From: Gemmataceae bacterium
Lineage (GTDB): Bacteria > Planctomycetota > Planctomycetia > Gemmatales > Gemmataceae
Length of the DNA: 64,000 nt
Direction: 5' to 3'
Assembly: GCA_019752375.1 (NCBI GenBank)
Contig: JAIEMG010000037.1
Span: 1-64,000 of the forward strand
A program made the position numbers and the translations under genes. This document shows, in pieces, positions 34,642-42,108 of this stretch. The notes under the pieces are model-generated. The model was given only the letters and a program-made list of their open reading frames with translations. It was not told where the DNA came from and did no database searches. How positions within the stretch are numbered: the first letter of the stretch is position 1; every line of letters begins with the position of its first letter.

Positions 34642-35865
34642 TTACTTCAGGAACGAAACCAGCACGCCCATATCGGGGAGCAGGAACTCGCCGCTTTGTT
34701 CCATCGCTGGGATGTCGATCTTGACCCGCACCGTGACAGCGCCCTTGGAACGGTTGGCGACGGGCATCCGCCGCGACACCACTCCGACATAGCCGGCGGG
34801 ATGGGTCTTCAAGAAGGCCTCGTCGCGCTGGCCGGCTTCCGGCATGATTCGGCAGCGCTGTCCTTGCTTGACCCGGCTGATGTCGCGCTCCTGAATATCC
34901 AATTCCACTTCAAGGTCGCGCAGGTCCGCCATTTCGCACAGGTAGCCGGCCGCTCCGAACGCCAGCGGATTGACGTAGCCGCCGAGTTCGGCCTTCTTGC
35001 TCAGGACGATGCCCGTGGTGGGCGCAAGGATGGTGCAGTTCTTCAGTTGCTTTTCTGCTTCCTCGACATCGGCCTGGGACTTTTGCAGCTGGGCCCGAGC
35101 GAGCAACCGCCGTTCGCCAAGCGCGACCTCGAGCCGGTCCACCGTTTGCTTGTGCATTTCATAACCCGCTTGATCGAGCGTCGTCTGAACGATGGCTTTC
35201 TCCATGTCGTCGCGGGACGTCGCGACGCCCGCACGTCGTTTGTTGCGCTCGTCGATGCGTGCAAGTTCGAGCTTGGCGCCCATGTTTGTCATCTGCGCGC
35301 GCGCGGCGCGAATCTCCTGGAGGGCGGAACCGGATTCCACTTCCTTCAGGTTCACTTCGGCCACTTGGCGAGCAGCATCGGCACTCTTCACGCGCGCCGC
35401 GTAGATCACCGGATCGATCTTGGCCAGCACATCCCCCTTCTTGTAGACGGCGCCTTCCTTGAAGGCGGGATCGAGCCAAATGATCTCGCCGCCGACTTGC
35501 GGGCTGAGCTGGATCTGGTGGGCCGCGATGACGTAGCCCTTGGCGTCCAGCACCACGTCGCCGGATGAGGCCGGCGAGGGCGATGGCGTGCCTGAAGGGG
35601 CCGTCGAACGCACGTCTCCCGTGTTCGTTCCTTCGGCGATCGATGCGCGGTCAGCCGGCGAAAGCCGATACGCACGCCAGCCGAACAACATTGCCGTCGC
35701 CAGCGCAATGGCGGTCACGCCCCAGGGAAGCCAGGCACTGCGCGGTCGAACCGCCGGACCGTTGGGCTGCAGGCGCAGCGACCGAACGCGGTCGCTCAGC
35801 GACGCCTGCCCGTTAGGGCCGGGTTCGCCGCGAGCAGGGACAACAGTGTCCTTCGTTTCACGCAT
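34642..35865 (-). CDS. HlyD-family membrane fusion (adaptor) protein
   Basis: The 407-residue protein has a cytoplasmic head, one transmembrane helix near residues 48-65 ('WLPWGVTAIALATAMLFGWR'), a biotinyl-lipoyl half-motif 'GGEIIWLDPAFKEGAVYKKG', a long helical hairpin (~170-270) and the return half 'APTTGIVLSKKAELGGYVNP'. A beta-barrel region completes it. Such adaptors connect inner-membrane ABC exporters to outer-membrane channels. Its start overlaps the TetR gene by 8 bp. No outer-membrane TolC-like gene is nearby. Confidence 0.9.
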   Translation of the reverse strand: MRETKDTVVPARGEPGPNGQASLSDRVRSLRLQPNGPAVRPRSAWLPWGVTAIALATAMLFGWRAYRLSPADRASIAEGTNTGDVRSTAPSGTPSPSPASSGDVVLDAKGYVIAAHQIQLSPQVGGEIIWLDPAFKEGAVYKKGDVLAKIDPVIYAARVKSADAARQVAEVNLKEVESGSALQEIRAARAQMTNMGAKLELARIDERNKRRAGVATSRDDMEKAIVQTTLDQAGYEMHKQTVDRLEVALGERRLLARAQLQKSQADVEEAEKQLKNCTILAPTTGIVLSKKAELGGYVNPLAFGAAGYLCEMADLRDLEVELDIQERDISRVKQGQRCRIMPEAGQRDEAFLKTHPAGYVGVVSRRMPVANRSKGAVTVRVKIDIPAMEQSGEFLLPDMGVLVSFLK

Positions 35866-36586
35866 GTTTCACCCGTGGATTTCTCTTGGCCCGCTGCGCC
35901 GACCCGTTGCGAGCAGTGCCGTTCGTGGCAGTCGATTTCGCGGGCTTCGGCGAGCGACGTGCCGTCTTCTCGACCGGACCTTGCAAGTACGTACCCAGCA
36001 TGTCGAGGCAAAGATGCAGCATTTCCTCGCAGTTGAGCGAAGATGGGTCCGCGGCAGCTTGCATGGCCAGACCGTGCAGCAGCGCCTGGACCAGCGTGGC
36101 CACGGCGCGAGGGGAAACGGAGCGGAGCGGCGGGCGCTCCTTCCACTTCTCCGCGAAGCCACGCGCCATGTTGCCGCGCCATTCCTCGTAGAGACTGGCA
36201 AGTCGCTTGCGGAAGTCCTCGCGCGGCCCCATCTGCGCCAGAAACGTGTACTGAAGGCAATGAAACTCGGGACTGACCTGCGGTTGGGCGGGCACCGTGG
36301 CCAGGAGGTGCCGCACCCAGTCCCACACACCGGCCTGCTCGCAGGGTTGGCCGCCCGGGGTGCCGATGCGCTGGTACATCAGTTCGAGCAATCGATCGAA
36401 CACGGCCAGCAGGATCGCTTCCTTGGTGCGGTAATAGTACGTCAGCTGGCCACGACTCATCCCAGCCGCCTTCTCAATCTCCGAAAGCGATAAGTTCTGC
36501 AAACCCTGGGCCGCGATGATCCCCACCGCGGCCTGGATGATCTGCTCCCGTCGCATTCCGGCCACGTCAATGCGTGCCGATTTCAT
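35858..36586 (-). CDS. TetR/AcrR family regulator
   Basis: The 242-residue protein has the N-terminal HTH of TetR regulators ('REQIIQAAVGIIAAQGLQNL', 'SLSEIEKAAGMSRGQLTYYY' followed by RTKEAIL) and a helical ligand-binding domain. The C-terminal tail is unusually basic and Lys/Arg/Ala-rich. As first gene of the minus-strand operon it most likely controls itself and the HlyD/ABC exporter behind it, and possibly the divergent gene at 36773. Confidence 0.9.
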   Translation of the reverse strand: MKSARIDVAGMRREQIIQAAVGIIAAQGLQNLSLSEIEKAAGMSRGQLTYYYRTKEAILLAVFDRLLELMYQRIGTPGGQPCEQAGVWDWVRHLLATVPAQPQVSPEFHCLQYTFLAQMGPREDFRKRLASLYEEWRGNMARGFAEKWKERPPLRSVSPRAVATLVQALLHGLAMQAAADPSSLNCEEMLHLCLDMLGTYLQGPVEKTARRSPKPAKSTATNGTARNGSAQRAKRNPRVKHA

Positions 36587-36609
36587 GAAGGCCGCCTCGG
36601 AAGAGTGTT

Positions 36610-36639
36610 TAGACCGATCAACCTAGTAGTAGACCAATC
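36610..36639. promoter_or_regulatory. Candidate TetR operator: 20-bp spaced direct repeats
   Basis: TAGACCGATC at 36610 and TAGACCAATC at 36630 are near-identical direct repeats exactly 20 bp apart, just upstream of the TetR start, with a partial inverted element CCGAT...ATCGG across them. Placement suits autoregulation; no footprint or comparative evidence is available. Confidence 0.35.
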
Positions 36640-36772
36640 GGACCAGCATTGTCAATATGACCGCCACGACCGGTCGAACACTCCCGGCCGATTGCATCCT
36701 CGCGCGCCTGTGGTAAGAAGAGTGAATTGTCCCATCTCCCATCCGGTTCTGATCGTGCTGGAGGAAAGCATC

Positions 36773-37714
36773 ATGGTGCAGCTGCGTGGCTGGTGCGCCG
36801 CCCTTTTCTTGCTTGCCGCGACCCAGGCGTTCGCCCAGGACAAGGTCGAGCTGAAATGGAAATTCGAGAAGGGCAAGACCTTTTATCAGGAGCAGACCGT
36901 CGAGGCGAAGGGGACCACCAAGGTGCAAGGCCTGGACATCCACATCAACAGCCAGCAGACCCTGGTCGTCGCCTGGACGCCGGTCACGCAGCTGGATGAC
37001 AAGGGCTGGATTGTCAGCCAACAGATTGCCGGATTGAAACTGGTCATGGACATGGCCAACAAGAAGATCGTTTACGATTCCCAAAAGACCGGCGACGCCC
37101 CGAAAGAGTTTGCGGACGCGCTCAAGCCGCTCATCGGCGCCGAGTTCAAGCTCACCATCGGTCCGGACTGGAAAGCCACCAAGGTCGAGGGCCTGGAGGG
37201 ACTGCGCGACAAGCTGGGCGAAGCCAATCCATTGGTCAAGCAGCTGACGCAGGGGCTTCTCACTGAAGAGACATTCAAGCAGATGGCGGACCAGCAGTTC
37301 GCACTGCTGCCGGCGAAGCCCGTCGCCAAGGGCGCAAGCTGGACGGTGGACAGCAAGCTGCCAATGGGCGGCAACGGGACCTTCGTTGTGCGCAACAAGC
37401 ACACCTACGAAGGCAAGGACGGCGCAATGGATAAGATCAAGGTCGAAACCACATACTTGAAGTTTGAAGCGCCCGCGGCGAAGGGACCGCCGCAGCCGTT
37501 CAAGCTCAAGAGCTTCGACATGAAGAACTTCAAGTCGACGGCTGCGATCCTGTTCGACGCGACGAAAGGACGCGTGGAGCGCAGCAGCCAGGATACCAAT
37601 CTCGAGGGCGTACTCACGGTGGAAATCGGCGGCCAGGACGTGGAAGTTGGCCTGAGCCAATCGCAGAAAATCGCGTCGATTACCACCGACACGAATCCGA
37701 TCAAGCAGAAGTAG
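36773..37714 (+). CDS. Exported protein resembling DUF6263
   Basis: The ATG at 36773 follows GGAGGAAAGC and begins a signal peptide (MVQLRGWCAALFLLAATQAF), giving 313 residues. The mature part is beta-rich and resembles the DUF6263 type: 'VELKWKFEKGKTFYQEQTVE', repeated strands, and 'LLPAKPVAKGASWTVDSKLP'. The ending is 'VEIGGQDVEVGLSQSQKIAS'. A lipoprotein-carrier-like or scaffold role has been guessed for such proteins, but nothing here fixes a function. It is divergent from the TetR gene. Confidence 0.7.
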   Translation: MVQLRGWCAALFLLAATQAFAQDKVELKWKFEKGKTFYQEQTVEAKGTTKVQGLDIHINSQQTLVVAWTPVTQLDDKGWIVSQQIAGLKLVMDMANKKIVYDSQKTGDAPKEFADALKPLIGAEFKLTIGPDWKATKVEGLEGLRDKLGEANPLVKQLTQGLLTEETFKQMADQQFALLPAKPVAKGASWTVDSKLPMGGNGTFVVRNKHTYEGKDGAMDKIKVETTYLKFEAPAAKGPPQPFKLKSFDMKNFKSTAAILFDATKGRVERSSQDTNLEGVLTVEIGGQDVEVGLSQSQKIASITTDTNPIKQK

Positions 37715-38032
37715 GAGCACTCAACCGCCCGCCGACTACAGCACCGTGTCGAGCGTGTAAAGTCCTCCCAGTCCGCGCAGTCCGCGGACTCGGTCACGGT
37801 CCGCGCGACGCCCGGGTCTACTTCATCTCAGCACCTTCCGCACTGCGGGTTCAGGCTCGGCCTGGGAAGAAACTCCGGCTGTGACACCTGCGACGTCACG
37901 ATCGCTCACGATGGGTCGATCCTCGTTCAGACCGCACTTCGCGCCCGCATTGGGCCGTGCTATAAGCGCGCGTGGACGGCTCGCAGTTCCCGCGCGGCCG
38001 TCGCCTCGACCCCGGAATTCAGGAGATGGCGT
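37715..38032. other. 318-bp intergenic region, no gene seen
   Basis: Neither strand shows an open frame with a plausible start, ribosome-binding site or family match. A short GC-rich imperfect hairpin near 37770 is the only structure noticed. The promoter of the gene at 38033 should lie here. Confidence 0.4.
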
Positions 38033-38866
38033 ATGCGTTCGTTTAAGTTGGCCCTGACCGGCCTCTTGTTGGCCCCGGCCGTGTATGCCCAGCAGCCGAT
38101 TCCGCCCATCCAGTCTCCGCCGGCTGCCGCCCAGCCCCCTGCAAATGCCCAGCCGCCCGCGGCGCAACCGCCCGCGGCGAACAACCCAGCCCGGCTCGAC
38201 CAGCTGCTCAATCGCTGGGAGCAGGAAATGAAGAACATTCAGACGCTGACCGCGGACCTGAACCGCACAATGCTCGACAAGACCTACCAGGGCACCGACG
38301 TCTTCACGGGCACTGCCAAGTACATGAAGCCGAACCTGGCAATGCTCGAGCTTCAGAAGAAGAGCAACGCACAGGTCTTCGAAAAGTACATCTGCTCCGG
38401 CACCTTCCTTTATGAGTGGGTGCCCGGCAACAAGGTAATTCGCGCCCACGAGCTGCCGCCGCCCAAGGCCGGCCAGGTCGGCGACGACAACTTCCTGTCG
38501 TTCCTCTTCGGCATGAAGGCTGAAGAAGCAAAGCGCCGCTACGACCTCAAGCTTGTCAAGGAAGACCAGTGGTACGTCTATATTGAGGTTCTGCCGCGCT
38601 TCCCGGCCGACAAGGTCGATTTCCAAAAGGCCCGTCTGGTGTTGAATCAGAGCAACTTCCTGCCGCGCCAGGTCTGGTTCGAGCAGCCCAATGGCAACGA
38701 GATCACCTGGGACATCCCCAAGATCCAGAGCGGCACCCAGATCAAGCGCGAAGACTTCGCGCCGCCCGCCACCTTGCCCCAAGGCTGGAACATTATCCGC
38801 GTTCCCCGCGCCGATGCCGCGGCGCCCGCCGGACAACCGCCGCGCATCGTGCGGCCGCAGCAGTAG
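38033..38866 (+). CDS. Planctomycete TIGR03009-like exported protein
   Basis: The 277-residue protein has a signal peptide (MRSFKLALTGLLLAPAVYAQ), a Pro/Ala/Gln-rich linker and a LolA-like beta domain: 'TADLNRTMLDKTYQGTDVFT', 'GTFLYEWVPGNKVIRAHELP', 'FLSFLFGMKAEEAKRRYDLK' and 'LVLNQSNFLPRQVWFEQPNG'. This matches the planctomycete-specific TIGR03009 group. The fold resembles outer-membrane lipoprotein-sorting proteins, so a carrier function is possible but unproven. A heptamer palindrome array begins 5 bp after the stop. Confidence 0.75.
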   Translation: MRSFKLALTGLLLAPAVYAQQPIPPIQSPPAAAQPPANAQPPAAQPPAANNPARLDQLLNRWEQEMKNIQTLTADLNRTMLDKTYQGTDVFTGTAKYMKPNLAMLELQKKSNAQVFEKYICSGTFLYEWVPGNKVIRAHELPPPKAGQVGDDNFLSFLFGMKAEEAKRRYDLKLVKEDQWYVYIEVLPRFPADKVDFQKARLVLNQSNFLPRQVWFEQPNGNEITWDIPKIQSGTQIKREDFAPPATLPQGWNIIRVPRADAAAPAGQPPRIVRPQQ

Positions 38867-38871
38867 GAAGA

Positions 38872-38983
38872 AGTAGCCAGTAGCCAGGAGTCAGTAGTCA
38901 GTAGCCAGTAGTCAGTAGCCAGTAGGAATTAGCAAGTGGTCAGTACTGACTGCTGACTACTGACTACTGGCTACTGATTCCTG
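38872..38983. repeat. In-register heptamer array folding into a palindrome
   Basis: Sixteen consecutive 7-mers run without a register slip. The first are AGTAGCC/AGTAGTC variants (38872-38927); after degenerate units and a central AGTACTG (38942-38948), the array turns into the complementary form ACTACTG/GCTACTG (38956-38976). The whole can fold into a long hairpin, resembling the short tandem heptamer repeats of cyanobacteria. It lies between the TIGR03009-like gene and the NYN gene. Confidence 0.85.
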
Positions 38984-39069
38984 CGTTTCTGCCTTTCCCC
39001 CTCTCGCGCTGGGCGTTAGATTAGGGGCATTCCGTCCTACGGTCCGAGCATCTGTCCAAAGGATCTTGC

Positions 39070-40101
39070 ATGTCGGCTGACGGCGCGCGCTCTCTTGCGG
39101 TGTTTATTGACTTTGAGAACCTGGCCCTGGGATTCCAGGGCCGACGCGATCGCTTCGATATTGCCCGTGTGCTGGAACGCCTCGTGGAAAAAGGCAAGAT
39201 CGTCGCGAAGAAGGCGTACGCCGACTGGAGCCGCTTCCTTCCCTACACCGGCCCATTGCATGAAGCGGCCATCGAACTGATCGAGATTCCCCGCCGTGCC
39301 GTGAGTGGGAAGAATTCAGCAGACATACGCCTCTGTGTCGATGCGATGGACCTGGCGTATTCCAAGGACCACATCGATACCTTCGTCATCGTCTCCGGCG
39401 ACAGCGATTTCTCGCCGCTGGTGTCGAAGCTCAAGGAACTGGGCAAGCACGTCCTCGGCCTGGGCATGCAGGAATCGACGTCCGACCTGTTGCGCGACAA
39501 TTGCGATGAGTTCATCTACTACGAGGACCTCGGCAAGGCGCCTATCAATGTGCCGGCCCTGGACTCGAAGATCCCGGAAGGCAAGCGCAAGGCATTTGCC
39601 CTGCTCCTGGAATCGATGCTGGCGCTGCGCCGCGAAAACAAGGAAGTCCTCTGGGGCTCGATGATCAAGGACACGATCAAGCGCAAGAAACCGTCCTTCA
39701 ACGAAGCGTATTACGGCTACCGGACGTTCAGCGAACTGCTGGAAGACGCCCAGAAGGAAGGCGTGCTGGAACTGGAGACCGACAAACGCAGCCGAACCTA
39801 TGTGGTGACGCGGTTTGGCGCTGAGCTGCATGGCGGCGGCCCCAGCGCCGCGGCCGCGCCGGAGCCGCGTGCCAAATCGACACGCGGCCGGCGTCGCTCT
39901 TCAGGTAGGGCGCGTGCGCCGGGCGAGCCCCGCACGATCAGCGTTCGACTGGCCAACACCGAGCCGGCCCCTCAGCCCGCGCCGCCCCCGATGGAAGACG
40001 TGCAGGAACGGCGGCAGGAACCGGAGCGCGCGCCCGATCCGCCGCCACGACCTCGTGACGAGGGCGTGTCCGACCGCGACATCCTGTTTTCTTCCGAGTG
40101 A
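39070..40101 (+). CDS. NYN (PIN-like) domain protein with OST-HTH/LOTUS domain
   Basis: Residues ~8-150 are a NYN nuclease domain with acidic residues at D14 ('VFIDFEN'), D85/D91 ('NSADIRLCVDAMD') and D111/D113 ('VSGDSDFSPLV'). Residues ~165-255 resemble an OST-HTH/LOTUS winged helix ('RKAFALLLESMLALRRENKE', 'YGYRTFSELLEDAQKEGVLE'). The last ~90 residues are a disordered Pro/Arg-rich tail. All the expected acidic residues are present, so RNase activity is plausible. LOTUS domains bind RNA or G-quadruplexes in eukaryotes and bacteria. The gene stands alone. Confidence 0.85.
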   Translation: MSADGARSLAVFIDFENLALGFQGRRDRFDIARVLERLVEKGKIVAKKAYADWSRFLPYTGPLHEAAIELIEIPRRAVSGKNSADIRLCVDAMDLAYSKDHIDTFVIVSGDSDFSPLVSKLKELGKHVLGLGMQESTSDLLRDNCDEFIYYEDLGKAPINVPALDSKIPEGKRKAFALLLESMLALRRENKEVLWGSMIKDTIKRKKPSFNEAYYGYRTFSELLEDAQKEGVLELETDKRSRTYVVTRFGAELHGGGPSAAAAPEPRAKSTRGRRRSSGRARAPGEPRTISVRLANTEPAPQPAPPPMEDVQERRQEPERAPDPPPRPRDEGVSDRDILFSSE

Positions 40102-40194
40102 CAGCCGCCCGTCACAGTTACGCGCTGGACCCTGCCTTCGCGATGGCTTAGAATCGAGCTTTGCCAAGGAACCGGGTCGCGCCGAGCTAGTGCC

Positions 40195-41712
40195 ATGTCC
40201 ACCTCGCCGCAAGTGCAAGGCGCCGAACCACAGCCACCCACGGTCGATGCTTTTCTCAAGACCGTGATGCGCAGCGGCGTACTGTCCGCGCAGCAGCTCC
40301 AAACCGCTCTGCAAAAGTTGCCGGCCGATCAGTTGAAGAGCCCCAGCGCCGTCGCCGACCATCTCGTCAAGCTGGGCAAGCTCTCGCGTTTTCAGGCGAA
40401 CAAGTTGCTCCAGGGGGCGACGGTCGGCCTGGTGTTAGGGGCATTTCATCTGCTGTCGCCCATTGGCAAGGGCGGCATGGGTGCGGTCTTTCTGGCGCGC
40501 GACACCCGCAGCCAGACCCTCGTTGCCGTGAAGGTCCTGCCGCCCAAGCGTGCCAAGGCCGAAGAGCGGCTTCTGGCCCGCTTCAAGCGCGAGATGGAAA
40601 TCTCGCAGCGCGTGAATCATCCCCACATCGCCAAGACATTCGAGGTCGGCGTCCACGACGGCGTGAACTTCATTGCCATGGAGTACATCGCCGGAAAGAA
40701 CCTGCACAAGCTGATCAGTGAACAGGGAATTCTGACAACCGCGCGCGCGGCTCGGCTTTTCACGGAGATCGCGCTCGGTCTGGAGCACGCGCACGGCCAG
40801 GGCCTGATTCACCGCGACTTGAAGCCCTCCAACATTGCCATCACACTCGACGATCACGCCAAGGTGCTCGATCTGGGGCTTGCCCTGATGCAAGGCGAAG
40901 TCGCCGCGGACCGCACCGTGGTGGGCGGACAGGGATATGTGGTGGGCACGCTCGATTACCTCGCGCCGGAGCAGGCCGAAGACGCCTTCGCGGTTGATGT
41001 GCGATCGGACATTTATTCGCTGGGTTGCACGCTCTACTACACGTTGACGCGGCAGGCGCCGTTTCCCGGCGGCAACGCGCTCCAGAAACTGCTGCGTCAT
41101 CGCGTGGACGAGCCGACGCCAATCGCGCAGCTCAACCCCGCGATCCCGCCTGAATTCGTGGCAATCGTGGCCAAGATGATGGCCAAGCGCAAGGAGCAAC
41201 GCTTCGCCAATCCCACCGAAGTGCGTGAAGCCCTGGCGCCGTGGCTCCCCGCGGATTATAGGCCACTCATCGCGGCAGAAACGACGATCAAGCCCGCGAA
41301 AGCGGAGACCTTGAAAATAGCGGTGAAGCCGGTTGCCAAGCCCGCCCCGGCCGAACCGACGGTCGCAGCTGCGCCGGCGCCCGCAAGTGCTCCGGAACCA
41401 TCGCCGGCGGCACAAAAGGAAACGTCGAGTTCGTGGTTTCACCAGCTGACGCCCAAAGACGTAGCGCCTCCCGCGCGAAACGAAGGTCCAGCGCCTCCTG
41501 ATGATGCGATCCAGCCAGCGCCGGTGCCCGTGATTGCGTCAACTGCCAGCACCGCAACGACGACGCCACCCGTCGAAAAGGCAAATGCAGCACCCGATGT
41601 CCGAATGCTCGATACGCCGTTCTGGTTCGATTTCGGTGTGCCTGTAGTTGCGGGGGGGCTGTTCCTGTTCGTCGTTTGGCTGGCCGGCATGCTCGCCCTG
41701 TTGCGACGATAG
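40195..41712 (+). CDS. Membrane-anchored Ser/Thr protein kinase (Hanks type)
   Basis: The 505-residue protein has an N-terminal helical region (~15-75), then a full kinase domain: Gly loop 'IGKGGMGAVFLAR', Lys113 in 'VAVKVL', catalytic 'HRDLKPSN' with Asp208, 'VLDLGLALM' in place of DFG and 'YLAPEQAED' for the APE motif. A Pro/Ala-rich linker (~345-470) leads to a single C-terminal transmembrane helix ('VVAGGLFLFVVWLAGMLALL'). The architecture is typical of planctomycete kinases, with the kinase probably facing the cytoplasm. Substrates are unknown. Confidence 0.92.
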   Translation: MSTSPQVQGAEPQPPTVDAFLKTVMRSGVLSAQQLQTALQKLPADQLKSPSAVADHLVKLGKLSRFQANKLLQGATVGLVLGAFHLLSPIGKGGMGAVFLARDTRSQTLVAVKVLPPKRAKAEERLLARFKREMEISQRVNHPHIAKTFEVGVHDGVNFIAMEYIAGKNLHKLISEQGILTTARAARLFTEIALGLEHAHGQGLIHRDLKPSNIAITLDDHAKVLDLGLALMQGEVAADRTVVGGQGYVVGTLDYLAPEQAEDAFAVDVRSDIYSLGCTLYYTLTRQAPFPGGNALQKLLRHRVDEPTPIAQLNPAIPPEFVAIVAKMMAKRKEQRFANPTEVREALAPWLPADYRPLIAAETTIKPAKAETLKIAVKPVAKPAPAEPTVAAAPAPASAPEPSPAAQKETSSSWFHQLTPKDVAPPARNEGPAPPDDAIQPAPVPVIASTASTATTTPPVEKANAAPDVRMLDTPFWFDFGVPVVAGGLFLFVVWLAGMLALLRR

Positions 41713-41747
41713 CAGGACGCATTTTGGCAAGATCCTCGCAAAAACAA

Positions 41748-41776
41748 TTGCTCTTGCGCGACTGCTCTTCTACAAT
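41748..41776 (+). promoter_or_regulatory. Sigma-70-type promoter upstream of the SAM riboswitch
   Basis: TTGCTC (41748-41753) and TACAAT (41771-41776) are separated by exactly 17 bp. Transcription would start near 41783, about 13 nt before the riboswitch P1 helix, which is the expected geometry for a riboswitch leader. Confidence 0.6.
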
Positions 41777-41795
41777 TCTCCTTGCCTTGGTGAGT

Positions 41796-41906
41796 ATCTT
41801 ATCCAGAGTGGCTGAGGGATAAGGCCCTGCGAAGCCACAGCAACCGGTCTCCCGCGGGAGATGCTGGTGCTACCTCCTTCCCGGTCCCGGCCGGGAGAGA
41901 TAAGAT
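41796..41906 (+). promoter_or_regulatory. SAM-I (S-box) riboswitch
   Basis: The P1 helix is perfect: ATCTTATC (41796-41803) with GATAAGAT (41899-41906). Between them are the conserved core elements: AGAG plus GTGGCTGAGGGAT...GGCCC (kink-turn side of P2, closed by AGCCAC), GCAACC, the P3 hairpin TCTCCC-GC-GGGAGA, the GGTGCTACCTCC stretch equivalent to the consensus GGTGCCAATTCC, and a P4 hairpin CCCGG...CCGGG. SAM-I riboswitches turn off methionine and sulfur genes when S-adenosylmethionine is abundant. This one precedes a terminator and a threonine-synthase-like gene. Confidence 0.9.
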
Positions 41907-41918
41907 CGTGTGACGCAC

Positions 41919-41953
41919 ACGCCTCTTCATCTCATTCCGGAAGAGGCGTTTTC
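41919..41953 (+). terminator. Intrinsic terminator, expression platform of the riboswitch
   Basis: ACGCCTCTTC (41919-41928) and GAAGAGGCGT (41940-41949) form a perfect 10-bp stem followed by TTTTC. It begins 12 nt after P1, so SAM binding can plausibly favour it. Beyond it, the leader up to 42108 carries a CCCTTGTC-GGAA-GACAAGGG hairpin (42022-42041) and two more ACAAGGG copies, but no gene. Confidence 0.85.
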
Positions 41954-42108
41954 ATGCGCCCCTTCCGGTCCAGTCCTGGACGATACCCACCCACGATTGT
42001 CCTTTGTCCCTGGTCCGTCCTCCCTTGTCGGAAGACAAGGGATGCGGCCAATATGTTTTGGGGCGAGGACCTCGGTAATTCACACAAGGGACGAGAGACA
42101 AGGGACCA

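Noticed and set aside
38872-38983. CRISPR array
   Set aside because: Units are 7 bp with no spacers, the second half is inverted, and there are no cas genes.
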